Part shown: one piece after another, positions 15,153 through 23,577 of the stretch
How the letters are laid out: every line of letters starts with the position of its first letter
Numbering within the stretch: the stretch's first letter is position 1
Source: Anaerolineae bacterium
GTDB lineage: Bacteria; Chloroflexota; Anaerolineae; Aggregatilineales; Phototrophicaceae
Reading direction: 5' to 3'
DNA length: 64,000 bases
Assembly: GCA_022823165.1 (NCBI GenBank)
Contig: JAJDXR010000068.1
Coordinates: 1-64,000 of the forward strand
Notes under the pieces: model-generated
Told to the model about the DNA's origin: nothing
Database searches by the model: none
The model's input: the letters and a program-made list of their open reading frames with translations, nothing else
Made by a program: the position numbers and the translations under genes

Positions 15153-16716
15153 TCACCCGCGTCCGCCGCCGCATCAACTCCTGAAACTTCTGATTGTCCA
15201 GCTTGCGAAAAGCCTCGCTCACCGGCCGCGAGAAATCCTCGTCACCAGTCTTTTCCAGCCAGGCTTGCAGTTGCGCTTCCATGTCGCTGATCGTGTCCCG
15301 GTGCTGAGCGCTGGTGTAGAGATTGATCAATTCGTAGGGATCCGCCTCCAAGTCGTATAATTCGCTCTCGTGGTTTTGATAGGCGATCAACTTGAAGCGA
15401 CCCTTGATCAGCGCCCGACCCGGTTCGATAGTCCCGAAGCCATGCCCGTAAGTCTCCACCAGCAGCGATTCGCGGCCTGCGGCGCCCGCTACGGCCACTT
15501 CGAAGGTCAAGGGCAGCAGACTCTCGCCATCGACCGGCCTCGCGAAACCGAGCCCGGCGGCATCCAGAATAGTCGGCGCGATGTCCGTGCCACAGGCCAG
15601 GGCGTCGCTCGTTTGACCTGGGGCGATGCGGCTCGGATAGCGCAGCGCCAGCGGCACGCGCAGCACCTCTTCCGTGAGGTAGGAGCCTTTGTCAAAGCGC
15701 CCGCCGTGGCTGCCCAGGGCATCGCCGTGATCCGCCGTCCAGATGACCAGCGTATTATCAGCCAGCCCCAATTCCTCCAGCTTGTCCAGTACTAAACCCC
15801 CGGCGGCGTCTACCATGGTGATATGGGCGTAGGCGCGCGCGATGATCCGCTGCCATTCGCCCCAGCCGAGGTTGCTGGGCGTGGCGAAGCGCCCGTTTTC
15901 ATCGGTCAGGCGGTCGTGGGGTTCTTGCCAATAGAGCGCCGGCTTGCCCGCCAGCGAATCGGCGAAGCTGCCATAGACGGGGATGTCTTCCGCATCGTAC
16001 ATATCGGCGAATTCCTGGGTGGGGAAGAAGGGCTGATGCGGTCCCCAGAAATCCAGCCGCAGGTGAAAAGGCTGGTCTCCGTCGTTGGCGGCGGACAGGG
16101 TCTCCAGCTGCTCGCAAGCCATATCCGCCAGGAAAAATGCCTCGTGGCTTTCCTTGGGTGTGGTGGTGATGCCGGTCGCATGTTCGCCGCACCAATAGCG
16201 ATCGCTGCGGTAGGCTGCGCCCGCTTTCAGCGCGGGGAACTCGCGATTCATCACGAAGCTGTCAAATACAAACTCGATCTGATGCTGCGCCGGCGGCAAG
16301 TTTTTCTGGCGCAGATAATCGTGATATTCAGGCGTGATATATGGATTGCCGTAATCTTCCATTGAGAAGCCCTCGCAATCGAAGTCGAGAGCCGTGCCGG
16401 CGCCGGCATGCCACTTGCCGAAGTAGAAATTGCGATAACCGGCGCGCGCCAGATTCGTCAAATAAAGCTCATGCTCGTAGGGCGCGTTGGAGTAATTGTA
16501 ATAATTGTGGTGATTATGCGGATACAGGCCGGTGACCAGCGTACGCCGCGAGGGACCGCACAAAGGCGCAGCGCAGTAGGAACGCTCAAAGCGAACCCCC
16601 TCCGCCGCCAGCCGGTCGAAGTGTGGGGTCAGCGGCCGCGGCCCGTCGTCCCAGCCATGCCGATAATAGGCTTGATGATCGTTAACGATGAGTACGATAT
16701 TCGGTCTCGCGCTCAT
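15136..16716 (-). CDS. Sulfatase (type I), second of pair
   Basis: 526 residues from the ATG at 16716, where the family sequence begins (SARPNIVLIVNDHQAYY). The formylglycine motif is C53-G-P-S-R57. Later motifs are NFYFGKWHAGAG, a WTADHGDALGSHGGRFDKGS metal loop and DLEADPYELINLY near the C-terminus, typical of choline-sulfatase and exo-sulfatase subfamilies. No signal peptide. The stop overlaps the start of the neighbouring sulfatase gene. With GH127 and GH51 close by, a role in desulfating arabinose-rich polysaccharide fragments is an inference. Substrate position and sugar cannot be read from sequence. Confidence 0.9.
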   Translation of the reverse strand: MSARPNIVLIVNDHQAYYRHGWDDGPRPLTPHFDRLAAEGVRFERSYCAAPLCGPSRRTLVTGLYPHNHHNYYNYSNAPYEHELYLTNLARAGYRNFYFGKWHAGAGTALDFDCEGFSMEDYGNPYITPEYHDYLRQKNLPPAQHQIEFVFDSFVMNREFPALKAGAAYRSDRYWCGEHATGITTTPKESHEAFFLADMACEQLETLSAANDGDQPFHLRLDFWGPHQPFFPTQEFADMYDAEDIPVYGSFADSLAGKPALYWQEPHDRLTDENGRFATPSNLGWGEWQRIIARAYAHITMVDAAGGLVLDKLEELGLADNTLVIWTADHGDALGSHGGRFDKGSYLTEEVLRVPLALRYPSRIAPGQTSDALACGTDIAPTILDAAGLGFARPVDGESLLPLTFEVAVAGAAGRESLLVETYGHGFGTIEPGRALIKGRFKLIAYQNHESELYDLEADPYELINLYTSAQHRDTISDMEAQLQAWLEKTGDEDFSRPVSEAFRKLDNQKFQELMRRRTRVNDARD

Positions 16717-17110
16717 AGTATCCGCTACCCTTGGTGAAATTGCCGCGCTGCTGAAAGCGTGATTTTTGCATATTGACGCCAATTTCGCAAAGCGGAGATC
16801 GGCAACCTTGCTGATATATCATCTTCAGGTCTCTGTATCATCAGCAATTCAAATTGATCTGCGCCGGATAAAGGACATTGCAGGGGCGATTCTGTGGCTT
16901 GCCCATGATGCTGTAAATGTCCAATCAATTTTCGCATGGCTGGATTGGTCCTGCTTCTGTGTCTACGCGCCCCTCGGCGGCGCAAATATCCTGTGTCGTC
17001 TTCGCTAAGGGGCATGCATCCGCGCTATTCACCACTCCCCGGGTCACGGATATCGGCTGAAAGGCCATAATCGGGTATCATCAGCGCTCAAACAGTGGAG
17101 CGAGCGGCGA
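16717..17110. other. Divergent intergenic region between sulfatase and pfk-like operons
   Basis: 394 bases without a supported gene. It should carry the promoters of both divergent operons, but I cannot point to convincing -35/-10 boxes. At 16959-16968 it contains GTGTCTACGC, the reverse complement of the 10-mer GCGTAGACAC that marks four other repeat sites, followed by CGCCCCTCGGCGGCGCAA, which resembles a decayed family B right end. Confidence 0.4.
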
Positions 17111-18064
17111 ATGAAAACGGCCATAGTCGTCAATGGCGGCGACGCGCCCGGCATCAATGCGGCTATCGCGGCTTATGCCCGCTTGGCGCAAGAAGGCGGC
17201 GACCAGGTCCTGGGCGCGCAGGATGGCTTCGCCGGCTTGCTCGCCGGTGGGCTGACCGAGCTGGATCGGGCGCTGTTGACGCGGCTATCGGGCAAAGGCG
17301 GCTCGATTTTGCGCTCCAGCCGCGAACCGGTTTTGAGCGAACCCGAGGCCGGCGACAGACTGCGCTCGGTCATGCGCGCCAACGCTATCGACAACCTGCT
17401 GGTCTTCGGCGGCGACGGCAGCTTGAAACATCTGCTGCCGCTACTGAAGCGCTGGGGGACGCCCTGCGTCGCTCTGCCGACCACGATCGACAATGATGTA
17501 GCCGGGACGGACTACACCCTGGGTCATGACTCGGCTTGCAATTTCGCGCTGGCGGCGGTCGAGGGCATCCGCGCCACAGCCGGCGCGCTGCCGGGGCGCA
17601 TCTTCATGCTCGAGACATTGGGCGGCCACACCGGCTATCTGGCGCTGGCCATCGCCTATGCCAGCGGCGCCGACGCGGTCCTGCTGCCGGAGTACGGCTT
17701 CGACCTGGACTGGCTGGCGGGGCGCTTGCGCCGGGTCGTGGAGGACGCGGGGTACGCGCTGGTTGTGCTCTGCGAATTTGTGCCGGGCATTGACCAGCTT
17801 GTGGAAGAAATCCCGCGGCGCAGCGGCATCCGCGTACGCTATTCGGCGCTGGGGCATGCCCAGCGCGGCGCTGAGGCCTCGCACTACGACCGCAGGGTCG
17901 CGCGCGAGATGAGCCGCCTGGCCTGGCGGGCGCTGAAAGACGGCTTGCGGCTGGGCGCGGTGGCGCTGCGCGACGGGCAGCTGAGCTTGCGCCAGGGTGT
18001 GATGCCGCTTGAAGACAAGGCGCCGCCCGACTATAGCCGCTACGCGCGCGTCAACGGCTTATGA
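17111..18064 (+). CDS. 6-phosphofructokinase family kinase (PfkA-like)
   Basis: 317 residues of the ATP-type phosphofructokinase fold. GGDAPGINAAI near the N-terminus is the nucleotide site, GGDGS at 100-104 has the Gly typical of ATP users rather than the Asp of PPi users, and PTTIDNDVAGTDYTLGHD contains the catalytic Asp127. LETLGGHTGYLA and HAQRGAEAS correspond to sugar-phosphate loops. Divergence from bacterial PfkA (PTTIDND rather than PGTIDND or PKTIDND, and a short regulatory half) leaves the acceptor sugar uncertain. It is the first gene of a three-gene operon in which each start codon overlaps the preceding stop (ATGA), ending in a GH51 enzyme, which suggests phosphorylation of a sugar from that pathway. 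Confidence 0.85.
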   Translation: MKTAIVVNGGDAPGINAAIAAYARLAQEGGDQVLGAQDGFAGLLAGGLTELDRALLTRLSGKGGSILRSSREPVLSEPEAGDRLRSVMRANAIDNLLVFGGDGSLKHLLPLLKRWGTPCVALPTTIDNDVAGTDYTLGHDSACNFALAAVEGIRATAGALPGRIFMLETLGGHTGYLALAIAYASGADAVLLPEYGFDLDWLAGRLRRVVEDAGYALVVLCEFVPGIDQLVEEIPRRSGIRVRYSALGHAQRGAEASHYDRRVAREMSRLAWRALKDGLRLGAVALRDGQLSLRQGVMPLEDKAPPDYSRYARVNGL

Positions 18065-19023
18065 ATACGCATCTGGCCATCGACTTCGGCGGGACGCGCA
18101 GCCGCGCCGCGCTCTTCGACAACGACCTGAAGCTGCTGCGGCGGGGGGAGCTGCTGAGCCGCGTCGCCGATGGGCCCGAAATTGTGCTGGGGCGACTGGT
18201 CGACTTGGGCCGGTCGCTGCTGGATGGCGAGGCGGTGCCAGCGTCAATCGGCATCGCCGCGCCCGGACCCCTGGATACAGCCGCCGGTGTAATCATCAAG
18301 GCCGAGACGCTGCCGGGCTGGGCGAACGCGCCCATCGCGCGGACCTTGAGCGAAGCCTTTGGCGGCGCGCCAGCCTTCGTCGAAAATGACGGCAATCTGG
18401 GCGCGCTGGCGGAATTCCGGCTCGGCGCCGGGCGGGGCGCTGATCCCATGCTCTACCTGACCATCAGCACCGGCATCGGCGGCGGCGCTATCATCAATGG
18501 CCAGCTATTCACCGGCGCCAATGCGCTGGCGATTGAGCCCGGCCACATGCGCCTGGCATTGCCCGATGGCGGCGTACGCCGGCTGGAAGAGTTGGCGTCG
18601 GGCACGGCGCTGGGCGCTCTGGGGCGGCGGCGGCTGCGGGACTGCGCCCAACCGTCCAGCTTAAGAGCGCTCGCATGCGTCGACGGCCAGGCGGTGGGCG
18701 AAGCGGCGGCGGCGGGCGATGCGCTGGCTCTGGCGGTGGCGCGTCAGGCGGGCGAATGGCTGGGTTTGGGATTGGTCAACTTGGCGCATCTGTTTAATCC
18801 GGCGGCGATTGTGCTGGGCGGCAGCGCCACAAAATTAGGCGACTTGCTGCTGGAACCGGCGCGCGAGGTCATGCGCGAGCAAGTCTTGCATGAGGGCTTC
18901 CTGCCCCCGAACTTGCTACGCCCGGCGCATTTCAGCGAAGATATGTGTTTGATCGGGGCGGCGCTGCACAGCCGGGACAGGCTGGCGCGCGACAAAAATC
19001 ACCACTCAGGAGCTAACTTATGA
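18061..19023 (+). CDS. ROK-family sugar kinase without the zinc-binding cysteines
   Basis: 320 residues. The ATP site AIDFGGTRSRAALFD opens the protein, followed by GIAAPGPLD, VENDGNLGALAEF and the second phosphate loop TISTGIGGGAIINGQL, all ROK signatures. The catalytic Asp lies in VENDGN. The usual ROK zinc motif (GHxxxxxxxxCxCGxxGCxE) is replaced by GHMRLALPDGGVRRLEELAS, so the His is kept but every Cys is lost. Zinc-free ROK kinases exist, so activity is plausible. Its ATG overlaps the pfk-like stop and its stop overlaps the GH51 start. Likely a glucokinase or other hexose kinase; acceptor unknown. Confidence 0.85.
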   Translation: MNTHLAIDFGGTRSRAALFDNDLKLLRRGELLSRVADGPEIVLGRLVDLGRSLLDGEAVPASIGIAAPGPLDTAAGVIIKAETLPGWANAPIARTLSEAFGGAPAFVENDGNLGALAEFRLGAGRGADPMLYLTISTGIGGGAIINGQLFTGANALAIEPGHMRLALPDGGVRRLEELASGTALGALGRRRLRDCAQPSSLRALACVDGQAVGEAAAAGDALALAVARQAGEWLGLGLVNLAHLFNPAAIVLGGSATKLGDLLLEPAREVMREQVLHEGFLPPNLLRPAHFSEDMCLIGAALHSRDRLARDKNHHSGANL

Positions 19024-21020
19024 GCGAAAAAGCGACCCTCACGATTCAACCGGACCAGATCATCGGCGCGGCTCACGACCATCTCTACGGCGCCAATCTG
19101 GAGCATATCGGGCAGGGCGTCTACGGCAGCCTCTGGGCTGAGATGCTGCGCGACCGCAAATTCGCCGGCAACGACCGGATGTACACCGCGCCCAGCGAAG
19201 GCTTGCACAATGCGCATCCCAGCATCGGCGTCGTCGTGCCCTGGGAGGCGCGGAATCCCGACTATGAAGCCGCGCGTTATGTACACGACAATACCGACTT
19301 CTACACCGGGCGGCAGTCGCAGCGCATCAGCATTCGCATCCCCGACGGCCAGCAGCGCGGCATCAAGCAGGGCAGCCTGTATCTGCAATCCGAGCGCGAT
19401 TATGAACTGCGGCTGGTGCTCAAGGGCGAGGGCCAGGCGCTGTCCGTCCGGCTGGGCGAGGAAGACTGGCGCATTGAGGCTGTCGGCGGCGACTGGAGCA
19501 CCTGGCGGCATACCTTCCGCGCCGCCGGCGAAGATCCCAAGGGCGAATTGAGCTTGACCATCAGCCAGGGCTCGCTGTGGATCGGTTGCGCCTCGCTGAT
19601 GCCAACCGACAACGTACAGGGTTTCCGCGCTGACGTCATCGAAGCCCTGCGCGATTGGTCGCCCACGCAGTTGCGCTGGCCCGGCGGTAACTTCGTCTCG
19701 GCTTATCACTGGCGGCAGGGCCTTGGCGACCGCGACCTGCGCCCCACTTATCTGGACCCGGCCTGGTGGCAGTGGGAATCGAACGATGTTGGCACGGACG
19801 AATTCATCGACCTCTGCCGGCTGATCGGCGCTGAACCAGTGCTGACGGCCAATCTCGGCACGGGCACGGCCGAAGAAGCCGCCGCCTGGGTGGAATACTG
19901 CAATGGCGACGCGGCTAGCGAATATGGCGCGCTGCGCGCTGGGCACGGCTATTCCCAGCCGCACGATGTCCGCGTCTGGTTTGTCGGCAACGAGCAGTAC
20001 GGCAATTGGCAGGTGGGGCATTGCGACCCAGAGACCTACGCGCGGCGCTACCTGGAATTCGCCCGCGCCATGCGCGCCGTCGACGGCGGGCTTTCGCTGA
20101 TTGGCGTTGGCGCGCCTTCCAATCTCTACGCCCACTGGAACGAGCAAGTGCTGGGTATGGCCGCGGACGAGATGGACCAGTACAGCGTCCACTATTATTC
20201 GCTGCGCACCGAAAAGCTTGAGGTCACGCCCGATCGTGAATTAATGTATTTGCCCAAAATTGCCGCCTGGCGCGAGGTCGAGCAGATGCTGGACGCCACC
20301 CTGTCCGTCATGGATCGCTACGGCGGCGGCTCGCTGCCCCTGGCTTTCGACGAGTGGAATACTTACGTTGGCGCAAAGGCGCCCGATTACATTGAAGATT
20401 ACACCTTGGCCGACGCCCTCTACACCGGCGCGTTGATGAACGCCTGCCTGCAGCGGGCTGACCGCATCAAATACAGCGCCATCTATCACCTGACCAATGT
20501 CATGGGCAGCTATGTGGCGGCGCCGCTCTATGAATGGGAGATGGTCTTCCTGGGGCGGCGGGGCGGCTGGGCGCCGATCTCGACGGGCGAAGCGCCCGAT
20601 GCGCCGGCAGTCATCAAGATGCCGGCCACGCTGGTGCTGGAGTTGATGACGCGGCATCGCGGCGCTGATGCTGTGCGCTGCGCGGTGGATTGCGGCAGCT
20701 TCACTAGCCCGGCGGCTGGCAATATGCCGGCTTTTGATGACGTGCCGCTCGTAAGCGCCGCCGCCACCTATGACGCTCAGGCGAAGCTGCTGTATGTCTC
20801 AGTCGTTAATTGCGCCGTCGATTCGACCATGCGGATTGAGCTGGCGGGCGTCGCTGTCGCCGGGGAAGTCACGCTTCACCTGGTCGCGGGCGAGCACCCG
20901 CTGACGACCAATGATTTCGCCGCGCCGCAGCGTGTGGCGATTGAACAGCGCCAAGCGGCCGCGGATGAAATCGAGCTGCCGCCGCATAGTTTCGCTCTGC
21001 TGCGTGTGCCGCTGGCTTGA
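19020..21020 (+). CDS. Alpha-L-arabinofuranosidase, glycoside hydrolase family 51
   Basis: 666 residues with the GH51 layout: an N-terminal beta/CBM4-like segment, a TIM barrel and a C-terminal beta domain. RWPGGNFVSAYHW (219-231) is the family signature. The acid/base Glu325 lies in FVGNEQYGNW and the nucleophile Glu445 in LAFDEWNTY. No signal peptide is present, consistent with intracellular cleavage of arabino-oligosaccharides. It ends a translationally coupled operon after a PFK-like and a ROK kinase. I infer arabinan or arabinoxylan fragment use together with the GH127 enzyme; no arabinose isomerase, ribulokinase or epimerase gene is in the window. Confidence 0.92.
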   Translation: MSEKATLTIQPDQIIGAAHDHLYGANLEHIGQGVYGSLWAEMLRDRKFAGNDRMYTAPSEGLHNAHPSIGVVVPWEARNPDYEAARYVHDNTDFYTGRQSQRISIRIPDGQQRGIKQGSLYLQSERDYELRLVLKGEGQALSVRLGEEDWRIEAVGGDWSTWRHTFRAAGEDPKGELSLTISQGSLWIGCASLMPTDNVQGFRADVIEALRDWSPTQLRWPGGNFVSAYHWRQGLGDRDLRPTYLDPAWWQWESNDVGTDEFIDLCRLIGAEPVLTANLGTGTAEEAAAWVEYCNGDAASEYGALRAGHGYSQPHDVRVWFVGNEQYGNWQVGHCDPETYARRYLEFARAMRAVDGGLSLIGVGAPSNLYAHWNEQVLGMAADEMDQYSVHYYSLRTEKLEVTPDRELMYLPKIAAWREVEQMLDATLSVMDRYGGGSLPLAFDEWNTYVGAKAPDYIEDYTLADALYTGALMNACLQRADRIKYSAIYHLTNVMGSYVAAPLYEWEMVFLGRRGGWAPISTGEAPDAPAVIKMPATLVLELMTRHRGADAVRCAVDCGSFTSPAAGNMPAFDDVPLVSAAATYDAQAKLLYVSVVNCAVDSTMRIELAGVAVAGEVTLHLVAGEHPLTTNDFAAPQRVAIEQRQAAADEIELPPHSFALLRVPLA

Positions 21021-21032
21021 GTTGCCGGTGAT

Positions 21033-21203
21033 TTGCCACCGAGGTTTGAGATTTCGGATCACAAAGGCACGAAGGGCACAAAGACTTTTATTTGCTTAAT
21101 TTTGCTTGCTGGTATCGTGCTGAATGCCATCTGCATTCAGGTCGAATTCGGTAGGGGCGAGCCTTGGCTCGCCCTTTCGTTTCTTTGTGCCCTTTGTGGT
21201 CAT
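21033..21203. repeat. Family B element (decayed) with nested family A palindrome
   Basis: The left end is TTGCCACCGAGGTTTGAG; the right end CTTTGTGCCCTTTGTGGT is an inverted match to CACAAAGGCACGAAGGGCAC near the left. Length is about 171 bp. A family A palindrome (GTAGGGGCGAGCCTTGGCTC at 21151) lies inside the right half. No gene. Confidence 0.5.
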
Positions 21204-21242
21204 AGGCTTGTAGCCGCCGCCGCACAGGGTTAGACTTGACGC

Positions 21243-23024
21243 ATGAAATCCCTCTGGCGCATCTCCCGCTTCATGAAACCTTATGGCTGGTACGTCTTCT
21301 TCGGCTTTTGGACGACGGTCTTGCCGGTGGCCATGGAGCTCAGCGTACCGCGTCTGCTGCAATTTATGATCGACGAAGGCATCCGCCCGCGCCTGCTGGA
21401 CATGATTTTGCTGGGCGCTTTCTGGATGTTCATCGCCGCCATGATCGGCGCGGCCAGCACCCTGGGGCAGGGCTATTGCCGCGCGGTGGTGTCGCAGGGC
21501 GTGGCTTTCGACCTGCGACACGCCTTGTTCCGGCACATACAGTCGCTGTCCTTCGCCAATCTGGATCAGATGCAGACTGGCCGCTTGATGACGCGCGTCT
21601 CAAGCGATGTCGATGTCGTGCACATGTTCGCCAGCGCGGGTTTGGCGCTGCTGCTGCGCGTACTGCTGATGATCATCGGCAGCATGGTCATGCTGCTGCT
21701 GACCGACTGGCAGCTCTCGCTGGTTATGTTCGCCGTGGCGGGTGTATCGGCTGTTTTCATCCGCTTCCTGATGCAGCGCGCCACCAGCCTCTTCACTGTC
21801 GTGCAGCAGAAGTTAGGCGAGCTGAATACACTGGTGCAGGAGAATTTAGCCGGCATCCAGGTGGTGAAAGCCTTTGTGCGCGGCCGCTTTGAGATCGAAC
21901 AATTCTCGGCCAGCAACGACGATTACCGCGAGCGCAATATCGAAGTCGGCGTGCTGATCGCGGTGTCGATGCCGGTATTACAGCTGCTGACCAGCGTGGG
22001 AACAGTAGCTGTGCTTTGGTTCGGCGGCGTCTCCGTGATTGGGGATCGACTGACCATAGGCGAGCTGATCGCCTTCAACAACTACTTGATGATCGGCATG
22101 AGTCCGCTGCTCTTCCTGGGTCATTTGCTGTTGATGGCGGCGCGCGCCGAGTCTTCCGCCGAGCGTGTGCTGGAAGTGCTGGAGACTCAGCCGATTCTGC
22201 AAGTCGCCGCCGATGCGCACAGCGCCGAGCGGATTCGCGGGCGCGTAGTCTTCGAGAATGTGTCCTTCCATTACAGCCGCAACGGCAAGTCCAACGGCGC
22301 TGGCGGCGTCAGCGGCGACGATGTGCTGCACAGCATCAGTTTCGCGGCTGAGCCGGGCCAGCAGGTCGCCCTGCTGGGCGCCACCGGGTCCGGCAAGAGC
22401 ACCCTGGTCAACCTCATCCCGCGCTTCTATGACGTCAGCGGCGGCGCGCTGTCTATCGACGGCGTCAACGTGCGCGATTGGGAACCGGCGGCTTTGCGAG
22501 CGCGGATCGGCATGGTGCTGCAGGAGTCGACGCTATTCAGCGGCAGCGTACGCGAGAATATCGCCTACGGCGCGCCGGACGCGACGCTCGAAGCGGTGAT
22601 TGAGGCGGCGCAGGCCGCGCAAGCTCATGACTTCATCAGCGCCATGCCGCAGGGCTACGACAGCCTGGTCGAGGCGGGCGGCGCCAACCTCTCCGGCGGG
22701 CAGAAGCAGCGCATCGCCATCGCGCGCGCTCTGCTGATCCGGCCCGGCATCCTCATATTCGACGACAGCACCAGCGCCGTCGATATGGAAACCGAGTACA
22801 AGATTCAAGGCGCGCTGGCCGAGCTGGCCGCTGAGACCACGACCTTCATCATCGCGCAGCGCATCACCAGCGTACTCGGCGCCGACCAGATTCTGGTGCT
22901 TGATCACGGGCGCATCGCCGAGCGCGGTACGCATCAGCAATTGCTGGCGAGCGGCCCCATCTACCGCGAAATCTACGAATCGCAACTGGGCGAAGTCGCC
23001 CGCGCCAATGGGAGTACGCCGTGA
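21243..23024 (+). CDS. ABC exporter half-transporter, degenerate-site subunit
   Basis: 593 residues: six membrane helices (ABC transporter type-1 domain) and a C-terminal nucleotide-binding domain. Walker A is LGATGSGKST (about 378-386), the signature is the canonical LSGGQ (about 483-487), but Walker B reads ILIFDDSTSAVD, with Asp where the catalytic Glu normally stands. That substitution marks the degenerate half of heterodimeric exporters such as TM287/288. The partner gene at 23578 has the complementary pattern. The pair are parallel and would be adjacent but for an inserted GxxExxY gene. Cargo could be a drug, lipid or peptide. Confidence 0.92.
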   Translation: MKSLWRISRFMKPYGWYVFFGFWTTVLPVAMELSVPRLLQFMIDEGIRPRLLDMILLGAFWMFIAAMIGAASTLGQGYCRAVVSQGVAFDLRHALFRHIQSLSFANLDQMQTGRLMTRVSSDVDVVHMFASAGLALLLRVLLMIIGSMVMLLLTDWQLSLVMFAVAGVSAVFIRFLMQRATSLFTVVQQKLGELNTLVQENLAGIQVVKAFVRGRFEIEQFSASNDDYRERNIEVGVLIAVSMPVLQLLTSVGTVAVLWFGGVSVIGDRLTIGELIAFNNYLMIGMSPLLFLGHLLLMAARAESSAERVLEVLETQPILQVAADAHSAERIRGRVVFENVSFHYSRNGKSNGAGGVSGDDVLHSISFAAEPGQQVALLGATGSGKSTLVNLIPRFYDVSGGALSIDGVNVRDWEPAALRARIGMVLQESTLFSGSVRENIAYGAPDATLEAVIEAAQAAQAHDFISAMPQGYDSLVEAGGANLSGGQKQRIAIARALLIRPGILIFDDSTSAVDMETEYKIQGALAELAAETTTFIIAQRITSVLGADQILVLDHGRIAERGTHQQLLASGPIYREIYESQLGEVARANGSTP

Positions 23025-23041
23025 CCCGTCAACATGAAATG

Positions 23042-23081
23042 ATTTACCACCGAGTACAAAGAGGATGTTGAGGGCACCGAG
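23042..23081. repeat. Left terminal inverted repeat of the GxxExxY element
   Basis: Forty bases beginning ATTTACCACCGAGTAC. The first 16 bases are an exact inverted match to 23530-23545, and 16 of the next 24 also match the inverted right side. These are the same end sequences as the family B elements. Confidence 0.75.
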
Positions 23082-23085
23082 GAAA

Positions 23086-23499
23086 ATGAATCAGGATTCG
23101 ATAGGTATCGAAGAGTCACAGTCTCATACTTACGTCAAAGATGATTTGACGTATCGAATAATTGGGGCGGCAATGTCGGTGCATAGTGAATTAGGTCCTG
23201 GCCTGTTTGAGGGAGTTTATGAAAACGCGCTTTGTGTTGAGCTTAACAAGCGCGAGATCGGCTACCAACGCCAGAGACGCTTTCGTATACAGTACGACGG
23301 CGAGGATGTCGGTGACATGATCGCCGACCTTGTAGTAGAGGATAAAGTGATAGTGGAACTGAAATCCGTACAAGAGTTATTGCCTGTGCACGAAGCACAA
23401 GTAATTGCATATCTTAGGGCAGCCAATATGAAGACCGGCCTCTTGATCAACTTCAACGTCCGTTCGCTCAAATCAGGAATCAGGCGCATCAGTGTTTAA
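23086..23499 (+). CDS. GxxExxY protein (PD-(D/E)XK nuclease-like)
   Basis: 137 residues. The family-naming motif G-L-F-E-G-V-Y is present (ELGPGLFEGVYENAL), followed by a strand pair ending in IADLVVEDKVIVELKSV, where D...E-x-K fits a PD-(D/E)XK nuclease core (the Pfam family is PDDEXK_3). Tail: AQVIAYLRAANMKTGLLINF..SGIRRI. Biochemical role is unknown to me. The start at 23086 follows GAGGAAA. Base use is clearly more AT-rich than the flanking ABC genes, a sign of foreign origin. It is enclosed by imperfect 40-bp terminal inverted repeats with 16 perfect outer bases, and sits between the two genes of an ABC exporter, which looks like an insertion. Confidence 0.85.
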   Translation: MNQDSIGIEESQSHTYVKDDLTYRIIGAAMSVHSELGPGLFEGVYENALCVELNKREIGYQRQRRFRIQYDGEDVGDMIADLVVEDKVIVELKSVQELLPVHEAQVIAYLRAANMKTGLLINFNVRSLKSGIRRISV

Positions 23500-23505
23500 G
23501 CTTTT

Positions 23506-23545
23506 CTCTGTGTCCTCATCTAACTCGGTGTACTCGGTGGTAAAT
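23506..23545. repeat. Right terminal inverted repeat of the GxxExxY element
   Basis: Reads CTCTGTGTCCTCATCTAACT and ends GTACTCGGTGGTAAAT, the inverted partner of 23042-23057. It begins seven bases after the GxxExxY stop codon, so the gene fills almost the whole interior of the element. Confidence 0.75.
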
Positions 23546-23577
23546 GTGTCGAATGCAACAACAGCCAGGAGCGCGTT

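Noticed and set aside
16725-17015. A 96-codon minus-strand frame upstream of the sulfatase gene
   Set aside because: No family features, overlaps the likely promoter region and a repeat remnant.
23042-23545. Toxin-antitoxin or restriction cassette reading of the GxxExxY gene
   Set aside because: There is only one gene, no partner and no methylase, so a two-component immunity or TA module is not supported.
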